Below, in pieces: positions 22,915 to 35,090 of a stretch of DNA of 64,000 bases (position 1 is its first letter; every line of letters begins with the position of its first letter). Source of the stretch: Phoenix dactylifera (Eukaryota; Streptophyta; Magnoliopsida; Arecales; Arecaceae); NCBI RefSeq assembly GCF_009389715.1, contig NC_052407.1:9582475-9646474 (forward strand), written 5' to 3'. The translations under genes were made by a program, and so were the position numbers. Below the pieces are notes generated by a model. The model was not told the DNA's origin and did no database searches. It saw only the letters and a program-made list of their open reading frames with translations.

Positions 22915-25108
22915 TGTTAGAAGTATGCCCTAGAAGCCACGTAACGTGGCTGACGCATATTTGTAATCTAGGGCACAAATTTGTAATTTAACTCTTATTA
23001 ATAAATAAGATTGGGCAATTTGTTTTTCATTCATGTTTGTATGTGTCCACGAATCGTCCAAAAAATTAATAGATGATAACACATATTCTCAAGAAGTTGA
23101 GAATTTGAGGCATATGTCATTAGGGATTAATTTCTAAATGCTTCTGATCGATAGATCCATCACGAAGGACGGTGATCGATCCGCTGAGATTAGTGCACAG
23201 ATCACTTAGTCAGATGGACGAGTCTCGAGTCCACGGTGTAAAGACACTGGAGTGATTATGCAAGTACTTGTTAGAGAACAAAGTACTGAGCGTGACCAAA
23301 AATAGTAGTCACATGGATGTCTATCCACTTGTCAGTGACTACTTATGCTGCAGTTGTATGACTGGTCCTTTGACCTGCGATGCTTCAGCTATTCACTGTG
23401 AGGTTGCTGTAGTTTGACGAGCATGTGAACTTGGGCCCTAGCCATTCGGATTCTTGTAGTGCGGATTGGCTACAGTAGGTTCATTTTGGAATAGGGTTGC
23501 ATCTAGATGGGATCTATTGACCTTGATAGATTAGGAGTGATCCTATGTGATTTATGAGACTGAGTTCGATAAATTCCTGGCCAGGTATTTTGGAAAAAGA
23601 GTTTTTCATATCTCGAACTGGAAGTCGTATAAATTTGACATATGACGGACAATGGGGTTTGACGAGATATCCATAACCTCCATCACGTCGGGATCTATGA
23701 TAGAGGGACTGTATCATACACTAACTGCACCTAGAGGTTCAGGCATTCCATTCTGCTGGGTTGCCACCACATACTGCTAGGCGTCACTAGTGGATTGTGA
23801 GACTCGAAGGCATTCACTTGGTGATCAGTGAACCCTGAGAGTAGAACTGAAATCGTTTCGATCCACTGAAAGAAATTTCAGTGATATTAAGATGGAGATC
23901 TCAATATGTCTCACTACCAGTCAGAATAGAACCTACGGGGTCACACAAATAGAGGATTTAATTAGTCAGACTATCATAATTGTGATTTGGAATCATAATA
24001 GAAATCAATCATCAATATGATTGATGATTGAATTAACCCACTAAGTGTTAGTCAGCTAATGGAAAAAGAATTAAGTGGAATTGATTGCAATTGGATTGCA
24101 ATTGGGCTGATTTAATGAGCCAAATCAAATTGGGTTCGACCCAAATTGATTTGGGTTCATAATTGGGTCAATTTGATTAAACCAAGGTTTGTGCGGATTT
24201 TAAAGACCACATGTCGTCGTAGGACGAATATGACTTAAGTCATGTTCACACTATGCGGACTTTAAAGTCCACATGGCGTTGTAGGATGTATGCTCCCAAA
24301 TCAATTAATTCTCCTAATGAGATTAGGAATCCTAATGTGATTAGAAAATTAGTCAATTGATTAAGTGGACACATGTCATGCATCTATGAGCACAAGGATT
24401 GGACACTTGGCATTAATCCAAGGGTGGGTTATAGTCCCATACTCCTAATAAGATTAGGAGGAGCCCTAAACCCAATCTATAAAAGGGTAGCAAGAAAGAA
24501 GTTATGAATTAATTCTCTCCTCTTCCTCTCCACGCCTCCTCTTCTTTCTTCCTCCTCCACGGCAGCAAGGGGTCTTCATCCTCCTCTTCTTCCACGGTAG
24601 CAAGGCAAGGAAGATCCACGTGCAAGGTTCCTCCTTCCTCTTCCTCCATCGCGAGCAAGGTTGAAGAAGAAAAGTTCTTCATCAAGGAGGTAATTGCAGA
24701 TTCTTATTCCAACTTATGATAGTCATGAGAGGTCTTTGCAAGGAGCTAGCACTCCGGTAAGACCCATTCTCAGATGATTAGATCCTCGTGTGGATACCTG
24801 TAGAGGCCGGACAATTGTGCGGCTCAAACAGGAACCTAGAATAGATCATCAGGCTTCGGTGTTCTACACCTGCAGAATTTTTGAAGATGAGATCTTCAAA
24901 TTAATAACTTCTGATTTTATTTCAGTTTTATAAATCTTAATCAACCCTTCTCAGATCCTAATCTTCCCTTCATAATGAGTTCAAAGATCTTCTGGATTTG
25001 GATCCAGAAAAAATTTTGAATTCTACGATCCGAGGCACGTTCATACGATGAACAACGTCCCGTTCGAATTCCGCTGCGAACGTCGCATCGAACAGGGTGT
25101 AACTCAGC
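22915..25108 (+). mobile_element. Long LTR of a Copia-like retrotransposon
   Basis: Starts with TGTTAGAAGTATGCCC and runs about 2.2 kb to a CA just before a canonical primer-binding site, so it is read as a 5' LTR in plus orientation. Inside, CTATAAAAGGGTAGC (about 24478) is a promoter-like TATA box followed by a CT-rich leader. A short internal duplication (GCGGATTTTAAAGACCACATG near 24193 and GCGGACTTTAAAGTCCACATG near 24256) includes the palindrome GGACTTTAAAGTCC. No gag-pol or second LTR follows, so the copy is truncated a little after the primer site. It lies antisense inside the presumed NAP1 leader intron. Confidence 0.65.
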
Positions 25109-25110
25109 AG

Positions 25111-25124
25111 TGGTATCAGAGCCA
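25111..25124 (+). other. tRNA-Met primer-binding site
   Basis: TGGTATCAGAGCCA is the standard plant LTR-retrotransposon primer-binding site, complementary to the 3' end of initiator tRNA-Met. It directly follows the LTR end and fixes its orientation. Confidence 0.85.
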
Positions 25125-25803
25125 TAGTTCTAGGGAGCATGATTAGGACTTAAGGATTGATTACCACATTTTTAATCTGATTTTTAATCATGGTTCGACC
25201 GCAATTAGCCCAATTCTGTAACTAGCAGCTAAGAGATACTAGCTACATGACTAAAAGAGAGCTAACTCTAAAACAATAGAATCCGGGCTACAATTCTAGG
25301 CAACATTTACTCCGAGAAGCTATCTGAAATCATTGAAACCTACAAATCAACATGACAATTTGTTCTCTCGCATGGAGCCGGCATAATAATGTGGCTAAAG
25401 ACGAGATTGTTCAACAGGAGAGACAAAGAAGTTATTAATAATGATGAAACCATAATTATCTGCGGAGGAAAAAAAAAAACAAAACAGGAAGAATCAAAAT
25501 GACATAAGACGATCAGGCATTTGAATGTGGTACATTTGAACTCCAACACAATAACTAAACCGACGTGGCATGATAGCATCCAAATGAAATCTAATTGACT
25601 GTGGTACATTTGAATGTTCGAACCTTCATAACGAAAACTGTCCCAGAAGAGCAAGAAATGACAATGGGACAAAAAAACCTAAAATTATCGAACTAGGCAA
25701 GAAACAGACAGGAAGAGAGACGAGTAACCTAGAAAGTTCGACTTTCGACTTCAGTTGTCCACCAACCACCTTCCTCTCGCCAGATCTTTTCGCCAACACT
25801 CAC

Positions 25804-26010
25804 CTAGTTCTCATGGTTGTCCAAATTCCCCAAAAACGGAGGAAAAATCAAAACTTTAAGCCCCAGAGACGACAGATCCCAAAAGGCACAAGGCCTAGGA
25901 TAAAAATGGGGTCAGATTCGGCACACCAAGGCAAGGAGGATGGTAGTGCGGACCGAGTAGAAGAAGACCGTCGGAGAGGATCCAGACTTGTGCTCTGATT
26001 TTAATTTTAC
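25804..26010 (-). other. NAP1: Probable NAP1 leader exon with in-frame ATG
   Basis: On the minus strand this moderately GC-rich segment ends in ACTAG followed by a consensus donor GTGAGTGT (donor GT at 25803-25802). The first NAP1 coding exon has an acceptor (GATTACAG) ending at 21583, ten bases above its ATG. Joining them gives ATG AGA ACT AG|G TTT AAA TTG ATG GCA, so an ATG at 25814 is in frame with the NAP1 start at 21572 and would add MRTRFKL. Without that start it is 5' untranslated leader. The upper limit is a guess; no TATA box was assigned. Confidence 0.45.
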
Positions 26011-26065
26011 TGATTAGACGGCGATACTGGCGTTGAAAAAGAACACACCTCACTGGTAACCACTA

Positions 26066-26085
26066 CCCCCCCCCCCCCCCCCCCC
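26066..26085. repeat. Poly-C run of 20 bases
   Basis: Homopolymer C tract just upstream of the presumed NAP1 leader exon. Its length may be unreliable in any assembly. Confidence 0.8.
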
Positions 26086-26099
26086 ACTCACCAACCCCA

Positions 26100-29000
26100 C
26101 GCCTTGTGTAGCTTCTAAGCCACGCCCACATGATTCTTTTTTTCCTTTTCTTTTCTTTAGAAAGAGAGAGAAGTTACCGAGATCGGCGGCCGCGAGGGAG
26201 GGAAGGCAGTAGATGTGTGCGATGCCGGAGAAAGCGCGGAAGCTGCCGGAAGAGGCTGTCCGGCTGGTCGGGTTTTCGGTCGGATGGGGGAAGCGGGGTC
26301 GTTGGACGCAAATCTAGCAATGTCTTGCTCCTTCCATGCCCGAGTTACTGCGACTGCTGTAGCTAGGCCGCTCGCTAATTATGGCTGCGGGCCCAATCGC
26401 CGCACCGCGGGCCTCATACAACTGGACGTGTCGGATGTCCGCCTAGTTATATGGAAGCAAGTATTACACTATTACGCCAACGATCTCCAAGGGTGGAGTT
26501 GGTATTACGAAACCATGGTTGGCTCCACTTTTATTTTTTTATTATTTATAAAAATATAAATAAATTAAGTATAGCCAATTATTTATAGTACTAGGTTTTT
26601 TTTGCTTTTTTTGGCACATTATGGAGATGAAGTCTAAACTGAAAGTCAGGTGCATAAGAAAGGTGCAAAAACATATAAATATCCTCTATCATTTTCTCAT
26701 AATTAGTTTCCATAAATAAAATTCTTTTAACTATTTATAGCAATACATTTGGGAATTGAATTCTCCTTTCCTTAAGCTAATAAACACTCCTCTCTCCCTC
26801 TCTCTCTCAAAATGTCTGATTGGCATTTGATAAGTAAGCTATGGAAACTATTTTTAAATTTGTAATGAAATAAAAATCCCCATAATCCTCTCCTTTTTGT
26901 GATTAACACTCCTTGTCATCACCAATCTAAATTGTCTTAGGAGTGTACTTGCTCTCTAGTCTGTGGAGTCGAAATCCTCCAACTCTCTCCCTAGTATAAT
27001 TTTTTAATATCATTATTTTAAATTTAAGCATTTTCTATGATAATCTTAAAAGGAAATTACTTTCTATGTTTATCTCTAATTTTTTTAAGAAAACAAAATG
27101 CTTATTGCTTCTATTACAATTGGCTACCTTTCCTCTCCTTTCCTTCAGAGATCAAACTAATCCATATTTTCACACGTCCAATGTAATCTATCATCTTCCT
27201 TGACGGCCACCTCCTCTTCTCTGCCCTCTCTCACCTTCCCTCTTCCTTGCTCCACCCTTTTGCCTCCTTCATCGTTGTCGTCACCTCTGATAGTATGAGT
27301 GTGCTACCGCTTGCATCCTCTCCATCATTATCTAAGTCCCTATTATAAAGTTTATCCACACTCTCACTAAGCCTATCCTCACCAACAACCTCCACCTTAG
27401 CGCCACCACTAACTTCGACAAGCTCAACCTTGTCGCGCTCTCCTACACCCTTTGCCACATTACAGCCACCATAGGAGCATACACTAATTCCAGATTTTGA
27501 CCATAGATTTTGCTAATTAAATCATTAATTTGACTAAGCAAACTATAAATTCTCTCTCACTCTCAAAAAAAAAAGGAAAGAAAACTATAACTTCCACTCC
27601 ATCTATCTACCAAGCAATATAATGCATATCATCTTCAAAGTTAAAGCTCTCTACTAGAGGTATCCAAATGACTTTCAACTTTATTTTTTCTATATTTCCA
27701 TGCATCCAACAGCTTTAATGGCCTATTCCTCTTTTCCAGGACTCATATAGCACATGAATAAATCTTGGAAGAAGCTTTCAATAGCTAGGTAGAAGATATT
27801 CAAGGCATGCTTTGCTATCCAATTTTTTATCTTTCCTCTTTTTTGGCATTATGCTAGCAATATATTTTTTATATGTACTTTTGGGTACTATTCAGATTTT
27901 CTCTCTATTTGGCTAGGATTATTGCAGATCGAGAAACTAATAATCTAGAGAGTTTGGTTTTATAAGCTTTACATAATGTGAAAAAAACCTCCGCTATTAC
28001 TTGTGGTGTGGATGGAATGGTACTTAAATGAGACAAGTAACTTTCCTTTCATACTCAAACAACCCTAAATGCTCATTAATATTAACGACTCCAACTAAGC
28101 CCTTTTATCCTTGTGAGGACATGATTGACTAAGAGGGAACTTCTAAGATAACTGAAGTTATTTGTTCTAGAATTTAACTATTTGATTATTCTAGCATTTT
28201 TCCTTCACAAAAATGATATGAAAAGAAATTGATCTCAAATCTTTACTTTGCATATTTCAAGTAGTTGTGTACTTTCAATAAATATAGTGATTCAAGATGG
28301 ATGAAAGAATTAACCTATGCCTCCAAGCCATTTTGCTCAACCTTTTCTTTTGGCCCTATATAGGTTAAGCCACCTTGGCTATCATGTTATATCTCTAAAC
28401 ACGTCCATAGTGGAATATGAAGCCAATACAGTTTCACTATCAACTTCAAATTTTCTATTCTAATATTATTTGGATGAACCCAATGATACTCCACTATGAA
28501 GGAGATTTTGGTACAAAGAACTCTAAACTTTGAATTAAACTCTTACTATAAATTAAGTGCACACATTTAAAAGGTAGTCTTTGGGCTGCCTTTGCGTTGA
28601 TGCATCTTGGTGGACTTGGATATATATTTAGGCAGAGAAAGATTGTTGCCATGCATGTAACTTTGTAGAAAGAAACATAATTAGGTAAATGATCTTCTTA
28701 AGATAAGCTTTATTTCTTTTTAAAGTCTTTAGAATGCAACACAATCTATATCGTACCTTGATGCATGGTATTTACTACATCATGTAGTGACACTAGCTTA
28801 TTTAAATTAATATCTTTGCATACATCTAACAACCATGCACCAAGCTAACATTTTACCGTGATCCTTTTCTAGGCATTCTAATATGAAATGGTTCCACCTA
28901 ATACTTTTGTTATTAGCTCGTGTGCTAAAATTTGAAAGAATGTAATAGGATACCGCCATAGGATATTGTTACATGGTTACCAAATAATATAAAGTTTGCT

Positions 29001-29970
29001 ATACCAAAATGGGACAAGACTGTTATTTTGTTTTTATTTTGGTTTTGCACAATTTTTCTCAGAAAATTAACTAATCTTTTTATATCTCTATTTTTACATA
29101 TATAACATAAGGAAAGCTAATATTAAGGGAAAAAAAGACTATAGTGGAACCTCCATAAGAAAAAAATCTATTTCCTCGGAGAAAGGGATGGAAAAATGCC
29201 CTGGGTCCTAAAAAGGATTCCCATCCTATATATATCCACAAATTGGGCAAAGATTGAAAAAAGAGAACCGATGGCTTATTAATTGTTTTACTCGGCTACC
29301 TTCTTTTTCTCTAACTTGCAAATTTCTAATTCTATCTCTGCTCACTCTATGTAAATCTCAAATCTTCCCACCCATACTCTTGCATAGACATTAAAGCATC
29401 TTCCTTTGATCAATCCAATCTCTCTCTTCTTTTTCTACTAATCACTTTCATCATTCCATCCATGACAAAAGATATTTAATTTTTCATATCTTTTAATACT
29501 TTTATAAGTTTTGCCTTTCTTTTTCACAAAACTTATTTCTTCTTTTTAAAAGCACATTAATATTTTTTACCAATAGGAAAAGGTATTCAAACTTTTTATT
29601 TACTTAATCTTATATCTGGATTTTGTATTTTTTTATACTTCTACTTTAATGTTATTTAATTTATAGTTTTTGTTTTTTAATTCTTTAATATTTCTAGGGA
29701 AATTATTTTTTATTTTAGTAAATTATTTATATTTATTTTTTAGTATAATGTGCATTAGACATGTAATAGAAACAATGAGTTTTGCACTTATATTTATAAT
29801 ATCTATTTTATCATTTATAATTATTTTTTATTTTCTATTATACATTTATTTTTTTAAAATATTTTTATTATTTTTATTTGATATTTTATCCTTTACTCAA
29901 AATCATGATAGTTATTGTTGTTATATTATCTAAATTTTTATTACTAAATGTGCATCGCATGTACCTACAT
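26100..29970. other. Intergenic region, no gene recognised
   Basis: A GC-richer patch (about 26160-26460) with GGGCCCAAT-type motifs could belong to the NAP1 promoter or to a divergent transcript, but no conserved protein or convincing donor was found. The rest is AT-rich with CT runs and no recognisable repeat ends; short frames show no family resemblance. Confidence 0.4.
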
Positions 29971-29989
29971 GTAAGTTGTTAAAAACATA

Positions 29990-30325
29990 AATATGGTGAG
30001 GTTGTTGTGATGGAGGCAATAGGAGTGGTAGTGGTATTGGTGGCAGCGATAATAGTAATGGTATGGTAGAGACGGTGATAATTGCTACAACAATGGGATG
30101 GGATGATGCGGACATTGGTAATGTAGTGGAGGTGACAACAATGGCGATAGTGGTATAGTGGAGATGACGGTGCCGAGATGGTGGTGGGATGTCTGGATGT
30201 GGTGGAAGTGACGACAACAATGGTAGCAGTGTGGTGATAACTATGACAATGTTGCAACATTAGCAATAGTGGTGGAGGGGACAATAACAACGACGGTGGT
30301 GAAGACAGTAATGATGATGATGATA
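29990..30325. repeat. GTGGTG/GATGGTG low-complexity tract
   Basis: Imperfect short tandem units built from GTGGTG, GATAATG and ACAACAATGG cover about 330 bases. On the minus strand they translate as serine/threonine/proline-rich frames that reflect the repeat and are not credible genes. Confidence 0.6.
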
Positions 30326-31563
30326 ACAAACATGTTTTTTATTTTGAAATTTTTTTAAAAAAAACTTAGCGGTGTTTGGTGGTGGTGTTTAAGTTAGACG
30401 AGTTATTTTTAGAGTGAAATTTCTAAATTAACATTATATTGCTTATATTATTTAGAAAAAATTACTGAAACACCTTCTCAACTTAAAGTTGTTTTTATTT
30501 AGTACCTATTGAGATTAAAAAGTTCCAATTTGATTCTAAAAGTTACTTAAGTTGTTCAATATAGTCCCACAAACCATCTCCATTTACTTAAGCTTATGGA
30601 ATTGCATCCTGTAATGGTCACATGACAATCTTAGCACAAAAATATCCTATAAGGGCTCAACGAAGAGGTCCGATGGTTCGACGTCGGAGCATGGTGGCAA
30701 CATCAATCATAGTAAAGATAGAAACCCCTATTATACAATTTTTTTTTAAAAAAAATCTGTATAAGTCAATTGAGAATTTGAGATGGGGATTAGTATTTTC
30801 TATACAACTCAAAATAGGTGCAAACGGTTGCCTACAGAAAAATGACAGTAGACCATCCAAAATTGCCTTGTCATTGCAAAACCCTCATTGAGGAAACATC
30901 ACAGCCTCCTCATGTAGAACCCAAGAGCAAAACAAAGAATAACAGAAGCAAGTTTAGAATGGGAGTCGTCCTCATGGTGGGAAAGTCTGAGGAGATCGAG
31001 AAGAAGGGGTGAAGCTGAACCTAATGAAGGACCACGTAGATCCAATCATGGTGGGAGAAGTGCTTTAAAAGAAGGATGCGACCTTCTCCAATCGCTCGAT
31101 TCCTTATGCCATTCACTCGCTTAGCTACGTCGGTATCTCCATCCCATTGCTGCCACCAACTAAAGAGTGGCAGAGCCTTCACAACATTAACATATGCAAT
31201 GTAAAAAAAGAAAGAAGACGATTTCTACAGTGCTCTAAAGGATAAAAAACTCTAGCCATCCGATTTGACATGAATGGTCAAGATTCGTCCACTAGCAACC
31301 GTCTGTAGCCAGTCATGTGCGTGGCTGGTATGGTAATTGTTTTTCAAAATCTAGGATCATTTTATACTGACAGAATGGTAGGGAGCATAATTTTGTGGAA
31401 GTTGAGGGACTTTTTCCGAATGGCCTTCTCCCCTCTTCGGCTCGATCCCTGCTCTATCGATGGAGACAAGTCTCTCACTCCGTACGACCTCACCTACTCC
31501 TTCTCGCTGGTGAAAAGCTTTTGCTTGGATGAAATGAAAAGAAGTTAAGAAAAAGCAAGGAGG

Positions 31564-31810
31564 ATAGAGAGGGTGGATGATGCCAGAGAGGGTGGATGAT
31601 GCCGGATGCCCCCGGAGCCGTAATACATAAGCGGCCCAATACATTTGGCGACCTAACGAGAACTCATTAAGAGCAATCTTTTTTTTTCTTTTTCCGTTTT
31701 ATCTTTAAAACCTTTTCTGCAGTGGGCCGGCCTAAGGCGAACTCACTAAGATGCGTCTTTTTTGGACCGAGGCCTTAGGCGGCCACCTCAGTCGCCTAAA
31801 GATTAGGCCG
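31564..31810. repeat. Small tandem repeat and decayed CAGGA-type MITE
   Basis: Two copies of AGAGAGGGTGGATGATGCC (about 31567-31605) lead into a segment from GCGGCCCAATACATTTGG (about 31632) to TAGGCCGACCCTAG (about 31816) that is a diverged, oppositely oriented copy of the intact element at 43185-43417 (shared: CCCAATACATTTGG, two T-rich stretches, GGCCTTAGGCGGCCACCTCAG against its complement). The ends are damaged and no target duplication is left. Confidence 0.55.
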
Positions 31811-32084
31811 ACCCTAGACAGATAGAGGCAAAATGGTGGGGAGACAAGTAACGAAAAAAAGATGAGCACCAGCAAGATGGCAGGCAATAGCAGAAAGATG
31901 GGCAGAGAAGGTGAGAAGGAGAAGATGTCGAGGTGAATGATAGCAAAATGGTGAAGAGTCAGGGGACCGTAGGGAGGCAGCCGACGGCAAGAAGGCAAAC
32001 AGCGGTGAGGAGGTGACAATGAGGAGGAGTAAGGTCCATGAGTGGGGCATAGATAGGGGTGGTGGAAGATGGATTGGAGTCATT

Positions 32085-32175
32085 TATAAATGTAAATGTC
32101 GGTGTAAAAGGGGAGATGGATTAAAACGTGCCGTACTAATGCAGTTTATAAATGTCAGTGTAAAAGGGGGAGATG
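32085..32175. repeat. Short tandem duplication
   Basis: TTTATAAATGT followed by CGGTGTAAAAGGGGAGATG recurs as TTTATAAATGTCAGTGTAAA and GGGGGAGATG about 60-66 bases later. No gene is associated. Confidence 0.6.
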
Positions 32176-32609
32176 TGTTGGAGTAGTCGAATAACTTTCT
32201 CAAGGTACGATACATTCAAAGATGCCCATCTTTGTAGATATCTAGTCTGTTACTGCCCATCATAAGTAGGCTTGCTAATTTCAAGGAATCCATCTCCAAC
32301 CCTAGTTCCACCCCACAATGGACGAAACTCCAAGATCAACTCCACTTTTACTGGGGTGAATCCTTCCTCCCGTCCTTGTTTGCTCTCCTCCTTTCTCTGG
32401 CCGAGTATGTGTCATGCATGGGGTAAATACCAGAAAACTACAAAGGCAAGTAGAACAAAGGTACTCAAGTGGACTCTCTCAAGGGACAAGCTGGAGGCCA
32501 AGCACAGGCAGTCAACTTCTCTAACCGGACTCCTTGAGAATGATTGCTATTTGAAGAGTTCAATTAATTAGGATTCAGATTCAGATTAAGATTAGATGTA
32601 TTATTGCAG

Positions 32610-32870
32610 GAGCATGTTTGATCATAGAAAGTTGGACTTTGAAATGGAAATGAGTAACTTTCATTCAATGAGAAATTCTATTCTCATTCTGATTTTAAGA
32701 GAGTGAAAAAATCCTATTCTCTCAAAACCAAATCTCTACTCTTTCCTAGAATTCAAATTCCACTCCAATTTCGGTCACGAACTAAACATATTGGACGATA
32801 TGACCATTCTGATTCTTATTTTAATCCATTCCAATTTCGGTTCAGACTGCGAATCAAACACACCTTAGAA
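32610..32870. repeat. Possible MITE with GTTTGAT ends
   Basis: GCATGTTTGATCATAG at the left and GCGAATCAAACACACC at the right form a weak inverted pair, and the interior has the AT-rich, partly palindromic look (CATTCTGATT, CCATTCCAATTTCGG repeated) of MITEs. The target duplication is not clear. Confidence 0.3.
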
Positions 32871-33368
32871 GTATACTAGTAATACCAACAAAAACACATA
32901 ATAACTCGATCATCTAATTCTTTTGTTTCATCAGCCGACCAACCTACTTGACAGATTAAATTTCTTAGAAACGTCTAATGACACTGAACAGCTGGTGTCA
33001 GGAACTGAATCCTGACATGAAAGACGCAAGCATTGGCAAACTCCACATGGAAATGGATCCCTTTCACATTCGGCTCACCCTTGCACAAAGTTCACATTTC
33101 CAAGAATTGAAAACAACAAATGGCCTTCTTTTATGAACTCACTGCAAATATCTGAAGTCCCACGTTCCTTAGACCAATAAAACACTACATGAATCCATGT
33201 ACGTGAAGATATCTCTGGTACAAGTTATTAGTGGCAATATATTTTACCAAGCTCAAAGGGAAGGAAATCCAAAACTTGCATGCTGAAGATTTCTCAAGTT
33301 GCACTGCAGGTTGAAATAAGACATGATGCTGAATGCCACCAACTAAAAGTTATTCTTTGACAAGCATT

Positions 33369-35043
33369 TCACTCTCCTTCGCTGAGGATGGGGACAATCA
33401 ACGGCTTCAGCTGTGCAAGATATACAATTGCCCACCTAACAGTAAAAATAGCAGATGGTCATGAAAAATATAATGGAATAAACGTTTAAATCTGAGCAAA
33501 TGTTTACTGATAACATAGTGGCATAAGGAAATGTTCCCCAGTTTCATGATAAGTAGTTTGGCGAACTGCCAGAAGAATTTCAGATTCAGCAGTTTTTCTC
33601 TGAGTATCAGTCAAAAAATCATAAAAAATAAATACATTCTGAAAAAAGAAAACTAAATTAAGCCATGAAAATCACACATTTAAAGTATTCAATATTTTGG
33701 AATCATTGATTGTATGGTTTTAGTATATTTGGAGTGAAATCTTGAAATTTAAAACTTAAAATTCTAGTACAAAAAGAAACAGAAATATGGTCTCTAATTA
33801 TTTGACAGCAATCGAATGTTAGATATCTATGTATATCTGTGAGAATAACTGTATATCAATATGAACATAAAATAATTATAATACAGAGAATTTGCAAATA
33901 TGACTTCGATTAGATCTATTTCTTTATAAGATTTGATCTCAAAACTCATAGACCCAATCTCTCTTAGGTGTAAATAGAGGGGGAAATGAACACTTTTTTC
34001 TTCTTTTTCATTCTATTTTCTTAATTTCCTCTTGAATTCCTTAAAGCCGACATCTAATGTGTTTCCAATGTTCTGAAAAATTGCAAAACATCTCTATTTG
34101 ATCTTAAAAGTTCTTTCAAAGGCTGCATTAATCATTCATCATTTGGCAAAGTAGCACCTCTTGGTGATTGATTGTCCATTTTCGATTGTCCTGCCCTCAC
34201 CCTAATTTCATCCAGAATATTTCCCATCCTAGTTCTCAAATATATATAGCTTTCTCATCTTTTCCCTTCTAATCGTTGATACAATCAATTTGTAATTGAA
34301 TTACTCTTTCCCTTTATGAATTTGTATCATTCTAAGACTTGGGAGAACATTATTTGCTTATTCATTTAGATGTACTTAATAATACATGACGAATAATTTC
34401 TGTACTTGGAAAGTCTGAAAAATTACTTGAAGGACTAATTTGCATAGACCCAATGCTACTATTTAAAGTAGATTCTTCTTTGAAGTCCAAAAAATTGAAA
34501 AAGACCAAAAATCAATATTAAATACCCAAATATAATTAGATAAGTGAATGTCCTGATGACATATAATAGTCATATAATCAACATATTATAGCAAGGGTGA
34601 TCAGTTGGAGTCAATTTGCATCCAGACAAAAACTGGCTGTGTCAGCAGAAATGCACAAATTTCCCTAGTGTCAGCCAAAGGTGATTCATTTTGGATGAAA
34701 AGTATCTGTTTTAGCTGAACTTAAAACCTTGTATTGATATTAAAGCACAAAGCACACTCGAGATCCCAAATAAGACAACATATATTATATGACACAAATA
34801 ACAATATAATCTTCCTTTTTTTTTCAATGCATAAGATGCAGAATCATATTCTAAATCCTAAATGCCATCGAAACTGGCAGCTTTGTTTATATTTTTAACA
34901 TACTATAACTTCCCTGCATCTCTCAAATTCGCATTCATTTCCCACGCAAAATGCACGTTTGTGGCATTGCAGGATACCTTTAGCCATTGTTTAGCTAGTT
35001 GTTTCATGTTTGTGCGTTCGTGCGTGCGTGCGTGCGTGCATGC

Positions 35044-35090
<47 letters not shown>

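Noticed and set aside
26130-26559. Plus-strand GC-rich frames just above the presumed NAP1 leader
   Set aside because: No recognised domain and no convincing start or splice context; more likely promoter-side GC-rich DNA.
29930-30329. Minus-strand serine/threonine/proline-rich frames
   Set aside because: Low-complexity translation of GTGGTG/GATGGTG repeats.
30622-32571. Several 60-100 residue frames between the low-complexity tract and VHA-e
   Set aside because: No recognisable domain, no splice-consistent neighbours, and they overlap repeat fragments.
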